NCBI RefSeq assembly: GCF_900107605.1
Contig: NZ_FNQJ01000013.1
Coordinates: 22,953-86,952 of the forward strand
Source: Acidovorax soli
GTDB lineage: Bacteria > Pseudomonadota > Gammaproteobacteria > Burkholderiales > Burkholderiaceae_C
DNA: 64,000 nucleotides
Direction: 5' to 3'
The position numbers and the translations under genes are program-made. Positions 9,398-20,746 of the stretch are shown here, one piece after another (position 1 is the stretch's first letter; each line of letters starts with the position of its first letter). The notes under the pieces were generated by a model, which had not been told where the DNA came from, made no database searches, and saw only the letters and a list, made by a program, of their open reading frames with translations.

Positions 9398-9505
9398 CCA
9401 TCGAATTTTCGCCTCCCGGCGCGTTCCCCGATAAGGCAGCATGTTCGCCACGAACAGATCCCCGGCAATTCCGGGAAAAAAACGTTGGACAGGCCTGCCG
9501 CTACC

Positions 9506-10399
9506 CTACTTGCGCGCCAGCCACACCCCAAACACCGCCAGTCCCATGCCCACCAGCGCCAGGCCCGTGAGCGTCTCACCAAACAACGCCCAGGCAATCA
9601 GCGCCGTGGTGGGGGGCGTGAGGTAGAACAGGCTGGCCACGTTCACCGCGCTGCCTTGTCGAATCAGCACATTCAGCAAGCTGACGGCCCCCAGCGACAG
9701 CACCAGCACCAGCCAGGCCAGCGCAAAGACAAAGGCGCCCGTCCAGTGCACCTGCATGGTTTCGGTCTGGCTGGCCAGCAGCCAGGTGGCCGCCAGGCTG
9801 GGCACGAACTGAATGACCGAGCCGGTGCGCAAGTCAAACGTTGGACAGAACCGCTTCTGGTACAGCGTGCCCGCCGTGATGCCCAGCAGCGCCAATACGG
9901 CGGGCACCAGCATGGCCCACAGCGCACCGCCGGTGGTGACCGAAATGACCTTGTGCGCCACCACGAGCCCCACGCCCGCAAACCCGGTTGCCAGACCAGC
10001 CCACTGGGTCGTGCGCACCCGCTCGCCCAAAAATGCCCCGGCGCCCAAGGCGGTCAGCACTGGCTGCAAACCCACCACCAGCGCCGTGACCCCTGCAGGC
10101 AAGCCATGGCCGATGGCGATAAAAACGCCCCCCAGATACACCGCGTGGACCAGCAGGCCCGACATGCCAATGTGCAGCCACTGACGGGGAGATCGGGGCC
10201 AGGGGGCACGGGTCAGCAGGGCCAGTGCCCCCATGAGCACCAGCACCGCCCCATAGCGCAGCGAGAGAAAGGTGAGCGGCTCGGCATCGGGCAAGCCAAA
10301 TTTGGCACCGATGAAGCCCGTGCTCCACAGCACGACAAAAAACAGGGGATACAGCGGGGTGAACCAACGGGCGGTGGTGGCAGGGGACGTGGTGTTCAT
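9506..10399 (-). CDS. EamA/DMT-family transporter
   Basis: 297 residues and about ten predicted membrane helices in two EamA repeats. Seen: FVVLWSTGFIGAKFG at the start of repeat 1, GLQPVLTALGAGAFLGERV at its end, and SLFYLTPPTTALIAWALFGE in the matching place of repeat 2. Members export amino acids or other small metabolites across the inner membrane. Convergent with garD. The substrate cannot be read from the sequence. Confidence 0.87.
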   Translation of the reverse strand: MNTTSPATTARWFTPLYPLFFVVLWSTGFIGAKFGLPDAEPLTFLSLRYGAVLVLMGALALLTRAPWPRSPRQWLHIGMSGLLVHAVYLGGVFIAIGHGLPAGVTALVVGLQPVLTALGAGAFLGERVRTTQWAGLATGFAGVGLVVAHKVISVTTGGALWAMLVPAVLALLGITAGTLYQKRFCPTFDLRTGSVIQFVPSLAATWLLASQTETMQVHWTGAFVFALAWLVLVLSLGAVSLLNVLIRQGSAVNVASLFYLTPPTTALIAWALFGETLTGLALVGMGLAVFGVWLARK

Positions 10400-10604
10400 G
10401 AAGTGGGATTTTCAGGGGCTCCGGGCTGCCGTCCCATGGGCTGGGCTGGCAACTTTACTCAGCCGTGGTTCAGCGCGCGTAACGCCTTCAACCTGGCAAC
10501 GGCCGTTGAACGCGCTTGCCAGTGCGGTGATCGGGGTGCAAGGCAAGGCGTGAGGACGCGGCGGGTTACTGCCATTTTTGATTTTTTTTCACACATCACC
10601 CCAT

Positions 10605-12083
10605 TCAGCCCGCACCCGTTCCTGCCAGCCCCCAGTCCCCCGCCACATTCTTGAGCAGCGCGTTCACCGCGGCGAGCCGCCGGTTGCGCACGTCGATCAG
10701 GCTGCGCTGGGCCGCCAGCACGGTGGTCTGGGCGCTCAGCACGTTCAGATAGCCCACGGTGCCCGCGCGGTACTGGTTGCCCACCACGTCGAGCGCGCGC
10801 TGGGCCGCCGCCACGGCCTCGGTCTGCCATTGCTGTTCCTGCGCCAGCGCCGCCGCCGCGGCCAGGTTGTCTTCCACCTCCTGCAGGGCCGTGAGCACGG
10901 TCTGGCGGTAGCTGGCGGCAGCCTGCTCGTTGGCGGCACGGGCCGCCTCCACCGCCGCGCTGCGGGCGCCGCCGTCGAACAGTGAAACGGCCAGGGCCGG
11001 ACCGAGCGACCAGAACAGGCTGGGGGCGCTGAGCAGGCCGGACAGCTCCGCGCCGCGGTAGCCCGCCGTGCCCGACAGCGTGAGCGCCGGAAAGAACGCC
11101 GCGCGTGCCACGCCGATCTGCGCATTGGCTGCGGCCACGCGGCGCTCGGTCGCGGCAATGTCGGGGCGGCGCTCCAGCAATTGCGAGGGCAGCTGCGCGG
11201 GCACCACCGGGGGCGCCGGCAACGTGGCCGTGACGGGCAGGTTGAACGCCGCCGGCGCCTGCCCCACCAGCGCGGCCAGGGCGTGCTCCAGCTGGGCGCG
11301 GCTGGTTTCTGCTTCGAGCCGCTGCACCTGGGTGGATTTGTATTGCGCCTCGGCCTGGGCCACATCGGCGGCCGAGGCCACGCCGGCCTTCTGGCGGTTG
11401 CGCGTCAGCGCCCAGCTGCGCTGGTAGGCGGCCAGGGTTTCGCCCAGCAGTTGCGTCTGCAGCTCGGCGGCGCGCAGCGCGAAGTAGGTCTGCGCCACGG
11501 TGGCCTGCACCGACAGGCGCATGGCGGCCAGGTCGTCGGCACTGGCCTGGGCGCTGGCGCGCGCAGCATCCACGCTGGCAGCCACGCGGCCCCACAGGTC
11601 CAGCTCCCAGCTGGCGTTCAAGCCCAGTGCATGGCTGGTGCTGACGCGGGCGCTGCTGCTGCCGTCTGCCGCAGTGCCGCCGCTGCGGGCGCGCCCGCTG
11701 CTGGCACTGGCGCCCAGCGTGGGCCACTGGCCGGCGCTGCTGCCGGCCAGTGCGGCCTGGGCGGCGCGCAGGCGGGCCACGGACAAGGCAATGTTCTGGT
11801 TGCCGGCGGCGGCCTGTTGCTGCAAGGCATTGAGGGTGCTGTCGCCATACAGCGTCCACCACGCATCGGGCACGGCGCCACCGGGCTGCGCAGGCTGCCA
11901 GACACCGCCATCACTGGCGCTGGCAGCCTGCTTGTAGGCGGCGGGCACCGGCAGCGTGGGGCGTTCGTAGGGCGGCTGGGTGCTGCAGGCCGTGAGCAGT
12001 GCAGCGCTTACCAGCAACAATGCCTTCCAGCGCTTGCTGGAAATGCGCAAGCAGCTATCCAAACAGTAGTTATCAGGGGACAT
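10605..12083 (-). CDS. RND efflux outer-membrane lipoprotein (NodT/OprM type)
   Basis: 492 residues. A lipoprotein signal ends at LLTAC with the lipidated Cys at position 33, followed by two outer-membrane efflux (TolC-like) repeats rich in Ala/Gln coiled-coil helices, e.g. LSVARLRAAQAALAGSSAGQ and ASYRQTVLTALQEVEDNLAA. It forms the outer-membrane channel for the MdtABC-like pump encoded just upstream on the same strand; its start overlaps the mdtC stop by one base (TGATG). The codons for the charged start of the signal peptide coincide with a dispersed repeat at 12022-12060. Confidence 0.9.
   Translation of the reverse strand: MSPDNYCLDSCLRISSKRWKALLLVSAALLTACSTQPPYERPTLPVPAAYKQAASASDGGVWQPAQPGGAVPDAWWTLYGDSTLNALQQQAAAGNQNIALSVARLRAAQAALAGSSAGQWPTLGASASSGRARSGGTAADGSSSARVSTSHALGLNASWELDLWGRVAASVDAARASAQASADDLAAMRLSVQATVAQTYFALRAAELQTQLLGETLAAYQRSWALTRNRQKAGVASAADVAQAEAQYKSTQVQRLEAETSRAQLEHALAALVGQAPAAFNLPVTATLPAPPVVPAQLPSQLLERRPDIAATERRVAAANAQIGVARAAFFPALTLSGTAGYRGAELSGLLSAPSLFWSLGPALAVSLFDGGARSAAVEAARAANEQAAASYRQTVLTALQEVEDNLAAAAALAQEQQWQTEAVAAAQRALDVVGNQYRAGTVGYLNVLSAQTTVLAAQRSLIDVRNRRLAAVNALLKNVAGDWGLAGTGAG
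12022..12060 (-). repeat. Inverted-repeat element (family A) within the lipoprotein gene
   Basis: On the coding strand it reads ATAGCTGCTTGCGC, a short spacer, then GCAAGCGCTGGAAGGC. The same pattern (ATAGCTGC-AGCGC-spacer-GCGCT-GGCC) is found at 28159-28197, 48305-48348 and 51148-51188. Here it encodes residues around CLRISSKRWK of the signal peptide. Confidence 0.5.
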
Positions 12084-15000
12084 CAGGAATCTCCTTGCAG
12101 CGCGGGCGCCGGGCCGGCGGCCGGGTGGCGGCGCCAGCGCGCCCCGCGCTGCACGCGGCCGCGCAGCCGGTCCAGCGCCACATAGACCACGGGCGTGGTG
12201 TACAGCGTGAGCAGCTGGCTCAGCAGCAGCCCGCCCACCACGGCAATGCCCAGGGGCTGGCGCAGTTCGGCGCCATCGGCCCGGTTCAATGCCAGCGGCA
12301 GTGCGCCAAAAATGGCGGCCAGCGTGGTCATGAGGATGGGGCGCAGGCGCAGGCTGCAAGCGCGGTAGATGGACTGCGCGGCCGTGCGGTGTCCGGTGCG
12401 CTGCCGCACCAGGGCGAAGTCGATCATCATGATGGCGTTCTTCTTGACGATGCCGATCAGCAGGATCACGCCGATCAGCGCGATCAGCGAGAACTCGGTC
12501 TTGAACAGCATCAGCGCCAGCAGCGCCCCCACCCCGGCCGAGGGCAGCGTGGAAAGGATGGTGAGCGGGTGCACCAGGTCTTCATACAGCATGCCCAGCA
12601 CCAGGTAGATGGTGATGATGGCCGCCAGGATCAGCAGCGGCTGGCCCGCCAGCGCGTCCTGGAACGCCCCCGCCGTGCCGCCAAAGGTGCCGCGTATTCC
12701 TACCGGCACGCCCAGCTCGGCCACCGCGTTGTGCACCGCATCGGTGGCCTGCGACAGCGACACGCCCGGCGCCAGGCTGAAGCTCACGGTGCTGGCCGGC
12801 GTGCCGCGCTCGTGGCTGACCGACAGCGGCGTGTTGGTGGTGGTGATGCGCGCAAACGCGCTCAAAGGCACCTGCTGGCCCGCACTGTTCACCAAGAAGA
12901 AGCCACGCAGCGTTTCGGGGCTTTGCAGATACCGGGGCGCCGCTTCCATCACCACGCGGTACTGGTTGAGCGGGTTGTAGATGACGCCCACCTGGCGCTG
13001 GCCAAAAGCGTCGTTCAGGGTAGCGTCGATCTGCGCCATGGTCAGCCCCGCGCGCGTGGCGGCGTCGCGGTCGATCACCAGCGTGGTCTGCAGGCCGTAG
13101 TCGGAGACATCGCTGTTCACGTCTTCCAGCTCGGGCAGTTGCGCCAGGGCCTGGCGGATGCGTGGCTCCCAGGTGCGCAGCTCGGCAATGTCGTCGGCCT
13201 GCAGGGTGTAGTCGTACGAGGCGCTGCTTTGCCGCCCGCCGATGCGGATGTCGCGCTGCGGCACCATGAACAGGCGCGCGCCGGGCTCGTCCTTGAGCTG
13301 GGCGCGCAGGCGGGTGATGACAGCCTCGGAGGTTTCCTGCCCCGGCCCGCGCCGGAGCGTCATGAACATCTGCGCGGCATTGCGCTGCCAGCCACCGGTG
13401 AAGCCGGTGACATGCTCCACCGCCGGGTCGGCCTGCACGATGGCCAGAAAGCGCTGCAGCCGCTGCTCCATGGCCTGGTACGAAGTGGCCTGGTCGGCCC
13501 GGATGAAGCCCGAGATGCGGCCCGTGTCCTGCTCGGGCATGAAGCCCTTGTCGATGGCGGTGTAGAGAGTCACGTTGAGCCCCACCACCCCCGCCAGCAC
13601 CAGCAGCACCAGCGGCTGGTGGCGCAGGCACCAGGCCAGGCTGCGCCGGTAGCCGCGCAGGCCCCGGGCCTGCAGGCCGTCCAGCCAGCGCGAGAACCGC
13701 GCCCAACGGGACGCAACGGGTGTGCGAGCCACCGCGCTGTGCGGCCTGAGCAGCGCCGCGCACATCATGGGCGTGGTGGTGAGCGACACCAGCAGCGACA
13801 CCAGGATGGCCGCCGCCATGACGATGGAAAACTCGCGGAAAAACCGCCCCACGATCCCGCCCATGAACACGATGGGCACGAACACGGCGATCAGCGACAG
13901 GCTCATGGACACCACGGTGAAACCGATCTCGCGCGCGCCGTCGAGCGCGGCCTGCAGCGCCGTCTTGCCGCGCTCCATGTGGCGCATGATGTTTTCCAGC
14001 ACCACGATGGCGTCGTCCACCACGAAGCCGGTGGCAATGGTCAGCGCCATGAGCGAGAGGTTGTCGAGCGTGTAGCCCGCCAGGTACATCACGCCGAACG
14101 TGCCCGCCAGCGACACCGGCACGGCCACGGCGGGGATGAGCGTGGCGCGCCCGTTGCGCAGGAACAGGAACACCACCAGGACCACCAGCGCCACGGCAAT
14201 CAGCAGGGCGCGCTCCACTTCCTTGACCGAGGCGCGCAGCGTGGGCGTGCGGTCGGAAACAATCTGCACATCAATCGCTGCCGGGATCGACGCCTTGAGC
14301 TGCGGCAGCAGCGCGCGCACGCGGTCCACCGCCTCCAGGATGTTGGCGCCCGGCTGCTTGTACACCTGCAGCAGCACCGCCGGCTTGCCGTTGGCCACGC
14401 CGAAGTTGCGCACGTCCTGCACCGAGTCGGTCACCTCGGCCACGTCGGCCAGGCGGATGGCGTTGCCGTTCTGCCAGCGCAGCACCAGCGGTGCGTAGTC
14501 GGAGGCCACGCGGGCCTGGTCGTTGGCGGCGATCTGCCAGTAATGGTCTTCGCGCTCCACCGCGCCCAGCGGGCGGTTGGCGTTGGTGCTGCTGATGGCG
14601 CCACGCACCTGCTCCAGCGACACGCCATTGGCCGCCAGCCGCACCGGATCGAGCGACACGCGCACGGCGGGCAGCGCCCCGCCGCTCACCGTGGCCTGGC
14701 CCACGCCCTCGACCTGCGAGAGCTTTTGCGCCAGCACGGTGGAGGCCGCGTCGTACATCTGCCCGCGCGTGTGCGCGCTGGACGTGAGCGCCAGGATCAT
14801 GATGGGCGCATCGGCCGGGTTCACCTTGCGGTAGCTGGGGTTGCTGGGCATGCCCGTGGGCAGCAGCGTGCGCGCGGCGTTGATGGCGGCCTGCACGTCG
14901 CGCGCGGCGCTGTCCACGTCGCGGCTCAGGTCGAACTGCAGCGTGATGCTGGTGCTGCCCAGGATGGAGCGCGAGGTGATCTCGTTGACCCCCGCGATGG

Positions 15001-15217
15001 CGCCCAGCGAACGCTCCAGCGGCGTGGCCACCGTGGCGGCCATGGTGTCGGGGCTCGCGCCGGGCAGGCTGGCGCTGACCGAGATGGTGGGGTAGTCCAC
15101 CTGCGGCAGCGGGGCGACGGGCAGCAGGAAGTAGGACACCGTGCCCACCAGGGCCAGGCCCAGGGTGAGGAGCGTGGTGGCGATGGGGCGGTGGATGAAG
15201 GGGGTGGAGAGGCTCAT
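12083..15217 (-). CDS. mdtC: RND efflux permease, MdtC-like
   Basis: 1044 residues, full length for a hydrophobe/amphiphile RND pump subunit. Seen: the first helix after [35 protein letters not shown], the TM4 proton-relay pair in [16 protein letters not shown], and the late [15 protein letters not shown] / [13 protein letters not shown] segments. In E. coli MdtB and MdtC form a mixed trimer driven by proton influx with MdtA as adaptor. GAGAGG lies seven bases before the ATG. It is separated from mdtB by an 828-bp non-coding palindromic region. Confidence 0.9.
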   Translation of the reverse strand: MSLSTPFIHRPIATTLLTLGLALVGTVSYFLLPVAPLPQVDYPTISVSASLPGASPDTMAATVATPLERSLGAIAGVNEITSRSILGSTSITLQFDLSRDVDSAARDVQAAINAARTLLPTGMPSNPSYRKVNPADAPIMILALTSSAHTRGQMYDAASTVLAQKLSQVEGVGQATVSGGALPAVRVSLDPVRLAANGVSLEQVRGAISSTNANRPLGAVEREDHYWQIAANDQARVASDYAPLVLRWQNGNAIRLADVAEVTDSVQDVRNFGVANGKPAVLLQVYKQPGANILEAVDRVRALLPQLKASIPAAIDVQIVSDRTPTLRASVKEVERALLIAVALVVLVVFLFLRNGRATLIPAVAVPVSLAGTFGVMYLAGYTLDNLSLMALTIATGFVVDDAIVVLENIMRHMERGKTALQAALDGAREIGFTVVSMSLSLIAVFVPIVFMGGIVGRFFREFSIVMAAAILVSLLVSLTTTPMMCAALLRPHSAVARTPVASRWARFSRWLDGLQARGLRGYRRSLAWCLRHQPLVLLVLAGVVGLNVTLYTAIDKGFMPEQDTGRISGFIRADQATSYQAMEQRLQRFLAIVQADPAVEHVTGFTGGWQRNAAQMFMTLRRGPGQETSEAVITRLRAQLKDEPGARLFMVPQRDIRIGGRQSSASYDYTLQADDIAELRTWEPRIRQALAQLPELEDVNSDVSDYGLQTTLVIDRDAATRAGLTMAQIDATLNDAFGQRQVGVIYNPLNQYRVVMEAAPRYLQSPETLRGFFLVNSAGQQVPLSAFARITTTNTPLSVSHERGTPASTVSFSLAPGVSLSQATDAVHNAVAELGVPVGIRGTFGGTAGAFQDALAGQPLLILAAIITIYLVLGMLYEDLVHPLTILSTLPSAGVGALLALMLFKTEFSLIALIGVILLIGIVKKNAIMMIDFALVRQRTGHRTAAQSIYRACSLRLRPILMTTLAAIFGALPLALNRADGAELRQPLGIAVVGGLLLSQLLTLYTTPVVYVALDRLRGRVQRGARWRRHPAAGPAPALQGDS

Positions 15218-15248
15218 TTTGTGCCTCTCTCGGTGTGTTTTTGGGCTC

Positions 15249-16051
15249 TGACGCTTGCTGTGATTGCGCTGGCAGCTATTTTTTTGGAAGCATTAAGCGT
15301 GCTTCTGCATGGGGCGGAGGCCGGGTCTCGCCCCGGCGGGCGAGGTACTTTTCTTTGCTTCGCCAAAGAAACGTACCCAAAAGAAAGGCGACCCACAGTC
15401 TGCGACCCCTTCGGGGCAAACCTGCGGCGGGGCGGTTGCGGGGTGCGCCGTGGAACTCGCTTTGCGCCTGCGGCGCGCCGCTCGAACAACCACGGCGAGT
15501 CAGTTAACGAAGCGGGTGTGTCCTGCGGCACACCCGCCACCCCGCAACCGCCCCGCCGCAGGCGCAGCCAGATGGGGGTGGGGAAAGAGCATCCCAACAG
15601 CCACACGGGCCATCGCTGCGCTCGGCCCAGTCTGCGCAGCGCGAGGCGCTTGCGCCCGCGAGATGGCGCCGAGCGCAGCGATGGCCCGTATGGATGTCCG
15701 CCCCCCGGGTTCCCTTCTGTGCGTGCCGAGGAGCGCAGGGCGTGGGGCGGGCGTGTGCCGCAGGACACACGCCTTCGTGAACTGACTTGCCGCAGTTGTT
15801 TGAACGGAGCGCCGCAGGCGCGCAGTGAGTTCTGCGGCACGCCCCATGACCGAGCACCACAGGTTGCCCCGCAGCGAAGCGAAGGGGTCACGCACAGCAG
15901 GGTCGCCTTTTCTTTGGTGACTTTCTTTTGGCGAAGCAAAAGAAAGTTACTGCGCCGCCGGGCGCACACCCCGGCCCCCTCCCTCAGCACAAGCACACAA
16001 CCCGCTTCCAAAGTAATAACTGCCAGCGCAGATAAAACAAACGCTTCAGGC
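15249..16051. repeat. About 800-bp imperfect palindrome between mdtB and mdtC
   Basis: This gap (15218-16045) has no credible gene. Its two halves are inverted copies centred near 15647. Examples: TGCGCTGGCAGCTATT (15256-15280 area) against AATAACTGCCAGCGCA (16016-16030); GTGTGTCCTGCGGCACAC (15516-15533) against GTGTGCCGCAGGACACAC (15753-15770); a perfect 22-bp pair at 15605-15626 and 15668-15689. Local hairpins sit in each arm: 15344-15357 with 15364-15377, and a perfect 10-bp stem 15921-15930 with 15937-15946. The outer ends resemble repeat family A. The right end reaches the last codons of mdtB. Probably a mobile or formerly mobile non-coding element. Confidence 0.75.
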
Positions 16052-19000
16052 ACTTTTCACCCCAACCCGATTACGCCACCGCCCCGCCCACCCCTCGAAC
16101 GTCAGATAAATCACCGGCGTGGTAAACAAAGTGAGCAACTGGCTCACGACCAGCCCCCCCACCATCGTCACCCCCAGCGGATGCCGCAACTCGCTGCCCA
16201 CCCCGCCGCCCAGCATCAACGGCAAAGCCCCCAGCAACGCCGCCAGCGTCGTCATCAAAATCGGCCGGAACCGCAGCAGGCAGGCCTGGTAGATCGCCTC
16301 GCGCGCAGGCAGCCCCTGCTCGCGCTGCGCCTCCAGTGCAAAGTCGATCATCATGATGGCGTTCTTCTTGACGATGCCGATCAGCAGCACGATGCCAATC
16401 ACCGCCACGATGTCCACATCCAGCCCTGCCATCCACAGCGCCAGCAGCGCCCCCACCCCGGCCGACGGCAGGGTGGACAAAATGGTGACCGGGTGGATGG
16501 TGCTCTCGTACAGTACGCCCAGCACGATGTACATCGTCACCACCGCCGCCAGGATCAGCAGCAGCGTGTTCGAGAGCGACGCCTGGAACGCCAGCGCCGC
16601 GCCCTGGAAGGCCGTTTCCACCGACAGCGGCAGCAAGCCCGCAGCGCGCGCCGCCGCCTGCTCGGCCTGGATGGCCTTGACGGCATCGCCCAGCGCAACG
16701 CCGGGCGCAGTGTTGAACGAGAGGGTGGCCGCAGGCAGCTGCCCCACATGGTTCACGGCCAGTGGCATGGGGCGCTCTTCGACGCGCGCCACCGACGACA
16801 ACGCCACCGGCTTGCCGGCGCTCGATGTGGCATAGATGCTGTCCAGCGCCTCGGGCCCCAGCTTGAACTGCGGCGCCACCTCCAGCACCACGCGGTACTG
16901 GTTGGACTGCGTGAAGATGGTGGAGATGAGCCGCTGGCCAAAGGCGTTGTACAGCGCCGTGTCGATGCCTGCCACCGTCACCCCCAGGCGGCTGGCCTGG
17001 GCGCGGTCGATCTGCACAAAGGCCTGCAGGCCCTGGTTTTGCAGGTCGCTGGCCACATCGGCCAGTTGCGGCAGCGCGCGCAGGCGCTGCACCAGGTCGG
17101 CGGTGCTGGTCTGCAGCTGCGCCCGGTCGGGCGACGAGACCAGCAACTGGTATTGCGTGCGCGCCACGCGGTCTTCGATGGTGAGGTCCTGCACGGGCTG
17201 GGCATACAGGCGGATGCCGGGCAGGTCGCGCGTGGCATCGGCCAGGCGGCGCAGCACCACGGGGGCGCGGTCGCGCTCGGCGTGGGGTTTCAGGTCGATG
17301 AGCAGGCGGCCCGTGTTCAGCGTGGCGTTGGTGCCATCCACGCCGATGAAGGACGACACGCTTCTCACGGCCGGGTCTTGAAGGATGCGCCCGGCCAGTT
17401 GCTGCTGGCGCTCGGCCATGGCGGCGAACGAGACGGACTGGTCGGCCTCGGTGGTGGCCTGCAGGGTGCCGGTGTCCTGCACTGGAAAGAAGCCCTTGGG
17501 CACCAGCACATACAGCGCCACGGTGAGAGCGAGCGTGGCCGCAAACACCAGCCAGGTCAGCCCGCGGTGGTTCAGCACCCACTGGAGCGCACGGCCATAC
17601 AGGGCAATGGTGCGGTCAAAGAACCGGCCCGTGGCCTGGTAAATGCGGCCATGGCTTTCTTCGGGCGTGCGCCGCAGCAGGCGCGCGCACAGCATGGGCG
17701 TGAGGGTGAGCGACACCACGGCCGACAGCAGGATGGCCACGGCCATGGTGATGGCGAATTCATGGAACAGCCGTCCCACCACGTCGCCCATGAACAAGAG
17801 CGGAATCAGCACCGCAATCAGCGAAATGGTCAGCGAGATGATGGTGAAGCCGATCTGCCTGGCGCCCTGGAGTGCGGCCTGCAGCGGTGGCTCGCCCTGT
17901 TCCACATGGCGGGCGATGTTCTCGATCATCACGATGGCGTCGTCCACCACGAAGCCGGTGGAGATCGTCAGCGCCATCAGCGTGAGGTTGTTGATGGAAA
18001 AGCCCGCCAGGTACATCACGCCAAACGTGCCTACCAGCGACAGCGGCACCGCAAGGCTGGGGATGAGCGTGGCCGAGGCGCTGCGCAAGAAGACAAAGAT
18101 CACCGCCACCACCAGGCCGATGGCCAGGGCCAGCTCGGCCTGCATGTCTTTCACCGAAGCGCGGATGGTGGTGGTGCGGTCGGTCAGCACCTGCACATCC
18201 AGCGATGCCGGCAGCGTGCCCTGCAGTTGCGGCAGCAGCGCCTTGAGGCGGTCCACCGTCTCGATGACGTTGGCGCCGGGCTGGCGGCGGATGTTGAGGA
18301 TCACGCCCGCGCGCGATCCGGTGGCGGGCGTGCCCGCCCAGGCGGCCAGGCGGGTGTTTTCGGCATCGTCCACCGTCTGCGCCACATCGCGCAGGCGGAT
18401 GGGGTTGCCGTTCTTGAAGGCCAGGATCAGATCACGGTATTCCTGCGCCGACTGCAACTGGTCGTTGGCATCGATGGTCGAGGCCCGCGCCGGGCCATCA
18501 AAGCCCCCCTTGGCCTGCTTGACGTTGGCCGCCGCGATCACGGTGCGCACGTCTTCCAGCGTCAGGCCCAGGCCGGCCAGCGCCGTGGGGTTGGCCTGGA
18601 TGCGCACGGCCGGCCGGCGACCGCCCGCAATCGCCACCAGCCCCACGCCCTTGACCTGCGAGAGCTTGGGCGCCAGGCGGTTTTCCACCAGGTCATTGAG
18701 GCGGATGACGGGCAGCGATGGCGAGGTGATGGCCAGCGTGAGCACGGGCGCATCGGCCGGATTGACCTTGCTGTAAAGCGGCGGCATGGGCAGGTCATTC
18801 GGCAACAGGTTGCTGCCTGCGTTGATGGCGGCCTGCACCTGCTGCTCGGCCACATCCATGGACACGTCGAGCGCAAAGCGCAGCGTGATGACCGAGGCCC
18901 CGCCCGAGCTGGTGGACGACATCTGGGCCAAACCCGGCATCTGGCCCAGCTGGCGCTCCAGCGGCGCCGTGACATTCGATGTCATCACATCGGGGCTGGC

Positions 19001-19159
19001 GCCGGGGTACAGCGTGGTGACCTGGATGGTGGGGTAGTCCACCTCGGGCAGGGCCGAGATGGGCAACTGCCGGTAAGCCAGCAGGCCGGCGATCAGCAGC
19101 GCCACCATCAGCAGCGAGGTGGCGATGGGGCGCAGGATGAAGATGCGCGAGAGATTCAT
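16046..19159 (-). CDS. mdtB: RND efflux permease, MdtB-like
   Basis: 1037 residues, full length. N-terminus [20 protein letters not shown], then [20 protein letters not shown], the TM4 motif [19 protein letters not shown] with the paired acidic proton-relay residues, and [16 protein letters not shown] at the end. Partner of MdtC in a heterotrimeric pump for bile salts, novobiocin or metals in known systems; the substrates here are not predictable. It starts 33 bp after mdtA. The last codons run into the palindromic element, which might have replaced the natural C-terminus or spacer. Confidence 0.9.
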   Translation of the reverse strand: MNLSRIFILRPIATSLLMVALLIAGLLAYRQLPISALPEVDYPTIQVTTLYPGASPDVMTSNVTAPLERQLGQMPGLAQMSSTSSGGASVITLRFALDVSMDVAEQQVQAAINAGSNLLPNDLPMPPLYSKVNPADAPVLTLAITSPSLPVIRLNDLVENRLAPKLSQVKGVGLVAIAGGRRPAVRIQANPTALAGLGLTLEDVRTVIAAANVKQAKGGFDGPARASTIDANDQLQSAQEYRDLILAFKNGNPIRLRDVAQTVDDAENTRLAAWAGTPATGSRAGVILNIRRQPGANVIETVDRLKALLPQLQGTLPASLDVQVLTDRTTTIRASVKDMQAELALAIGLVVAVIFVFLRSASATLIPSLAVPLSLVGTFGVMYLAGFSINNLTLMALTISTGFVVDDAIVMIENIARHVEQGEPPLQAALQGARQIGFTIISLTISLIAVLIPLLFMGDVVGRLFHEFAITMAVAILLSAVVSLTLTPMLCARLLRRTPEESHGRIYQATGRFFDRTIALYGRALQWVLNHRGLTWLVFAATLALTVALYVLVPKGFFPVQDTGTLQATTEADQSVSFAAMAERQQQLAGRILQDPAVRSVSSFIGVDGTNATLNTGRLLIDLKPHAERDRAPVVLRRLADATRDLPGIRLYAQPVQDLTIEDRVARTQYQLLVSSPDRAQLQTSTADLVQRLRALPQLADVASDLQNQGLQAFVQIDRAQASRLGVTVAGIDTALYNAFGQRLISTIFTQSNQYRVVLEVAPQFKLGPEALDSIYATSSAGKPVALSSVARVEERPMPLAVNHVGQLPAATLSFNTAPGVALGDAVKAIQAEQAAARAAGLLPLSVETAFQGAALAFQASLSNTLLLILAAVVTMYIVLGVLYESTIHPVTILSTLPSAGVGALLALWMAGLDVDIVAVIGIVLLIGIVKKNAIMMIDFALEAQREQGLPAREAIYQACLLRFRPILMTTLAALLGALPLMLGGGVGSELRHPLGVTMVGGLVVSQLLTLFTTPVIYLTFEGWAGRWRNRVGVKSA

Positions 19160-19192
19160 GGCAGCAGTGCCCGCAAGGCGCGATCCATGAAC

Positions 19193-20608
19193 TCAACGCA
19201 CGGTGGCTGATGCAGCCGAAGCAGCGGCTGCCGGCGGCGCAGCCCCGCCAGCCTGCTGGCGGCGGGCACGCAGGAAGGCGCGGCGCTCGTCGGGCGACAT
19301 GGTGGCCAGCTTGTCGCGCTCGGCCTGCGTGAGGCTGCGCAACAGCGCTGCACGGCGCGCGCCAGCGTCCTGCGCGGCCTCGTCGGCGCGGGCGGCCACA
19401 CCGGCATCGATCACGGCCACCTTGGCGCCTTCGCGCAGGCGATCGATGCCATCGGTCACGACCTGGTCGCCGTCGTTCAGCTCGCCCTCGACGCTGACCC
19501 GGTCACCATCGGCCACGCCCACGCGGATGCGCCGCTGCGTCACCGTGCCGTCTGGCTGCACCAGATAGACGTAGTTGTTCTGCACCGCCGTGCCGGGCAC
19601 GGTGAGCGCGTTCGGCAGCACATCAAGCTGCAGGCGTACATTGACGAACTGGTTGGGGAACAGCCCGCCGTCCTCGTTGGCGAAAGACGCCTTCACCTTG
19701 ATGGTGCCGGTGGTGGGGTCGATGGCGTTGTCGAGCGCGCTCATGCGCCCGCGTGCCAGGCGCCGCTTTTGTTCGCGGTCCCACAGCTCCACGGGCAGAT
19801 CGGCACCTTCGGCCAGGCGCCGGGTGATGGACGCCAGGTGCGCCTCGGGCACCGCAAAGGCCGCATCGATGGGCTGCACGAGGTTGATGGTGACGATGCC
19901 ATTGGCATCCGACGGGCCGACCACGTTGCCCCGGTCGGCCTGGCGCAGGCCCAGGCGCCCGGCAATGGGCGCGGTAATGCGCGTGTAGCCCAGCTGCAGG
20001 CGCGCGGCATCCACCTGCGCCTGGCCGGCGGCGACGGTGCCTTCGAGCTGGCGCACCAGGGCCGCCTGCGTGTCCACCTGCTGGGTGGCAATCGAATCCT
20101 GGGCCAGCAGGTCCTTGTAGCGCTGCAGATCGAGCTGCGCGTTGCGCAGCAGGGCCTGGTCGCGCTGCAGGCTGCCTTGCACCTGGCCCAGCGCGGCCTG
20201 GTAGCTGCGCGGGTCGATCTCGGCCAGCAACTGGCCCGCCTTGACCTGCTGGCCTTCCCTGAAGTGCAACGCCGTCAGTTCGCCACCGACCTTGGCCCGC
20301 ACCACCGCCGTGGCGCGCGCGCTCATGGTGCCGATGGCCTGGACCATCACGCGCACATCCTGGCGCCGCACCACGCCCACCGACACCGGCTGCACCTGCC
20401 CGCCGGCGCTGAAGCGCCCCGGCGCACGCGCAGCAGGTGCTCCCGCCGCCACCGAGGCCCCATCGGCGGCCGTGTTGCGCTGCTTCCACCACCAGCCCCC
20501 GCCCGCGGCCAGGGCGATCACGATCAACAGCAGTCCCCACCACAGTGCGCGGCCTCTCTGGTGCAGGGGAGACCGCAGGGGAAGGCAGTGGGAACGGTGG
20601 GGCAGCAT
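19193..20608 (-). CDS. mdtA: RND efflux periplasmic adaptor, MdtA-like
   Basis: 471 residues. One N-terminal membrane anchor (about 22-40, WWGLLLIVIALAAGGGWWW), then the lipoyl/hairpin region with LTALHFREGQQVKAGQLLAEIDP, a long coiled coil (QRDQALLRNAQLDLQRYKDL), the beta-barrel (ITAPIAGRLGLRQ, DRGNVV) and membrane-proximal domain. HlyD-family membrane fusion protein bridging MdtBC and the outer-membrane channel. The last 60 or so residues are an unusual charged tail (QAERDKLATMSPDERRAFLR) ending in Ala/Pro. First gene of the leftward operon. Confidence 0.9.
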   Translation of the reverse strand: MLPHRSHCLPLRSPLHQRGRALWWGLLLIVIALAAGGGWWWKQRNTAADGASVAAGAPAARAPGRFSAGGQVQPVSVGVVRRQDVRVMVQAIGTMSARATAVVRAKVGGELTALHFREGQQVKAGQLLAEIDPRSYQAALGQVQGSLQRDQALLRNAQLDLQRYKDLLAQDSIATQQVDTQAALVRQLEGTVAAGQAQVDAARLQLGYTRITAPIAGRLGLRQADRGNVVGPSDANGIVTINLVQPIDAAFAVPEAHLASITRRLAEGADLPVELWDREQKRRLARGRMSALDNAIDPTTGTIKVKASFANEDGGLFPNQFVNVRLQLDVLPNALTVPGTAVQNNYVYLVQPDGTVTQRRIRVGVADGDRVSVEGELNDGDQVVTDGIDRLREGAKVAVIDAGVAARADEAAQDAGARRAALLRSLTQAERDKLATMSPDERRAFLRARRQQAGGAAPPAAAASAASATVR

Positions 20609-20746
20609 GGGACGGCGCAGAGTGAAGTCGGGCTATGGTAGCCACGCCCCGCCACACCCCGCCCTCTCTGCCCGGAAATTTACGGTGGCTTTACCTTGGT
20701 ATTACCGGCCGCCGCTGGCCAGGCCATCAGGCGCTGGCGCGACAGG

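Noticed and set aside
9463..9487. CCCGG-CCGGG hairpin near a run of A as a terminator of garD
   Set aside because: The A-run follows the stem on the plus strand, so on neither strand does a U-tract follow the hairpin.
15214..16053. Several open frames in the mdtB-mdtC gap
   Set aside because: They are made of the palindromic arms, read through both strands equally and show no family features.
11999..19210. Open frame of about 2400 codons on the plus strand across the mdt genes
   Set aside because: It is antisense to four well-supported efflux genes. The translation is low-complexity and His/Arg/Gln-rich with no recognisable domain, as expected for an antisense shadow in high-G+C DNA.
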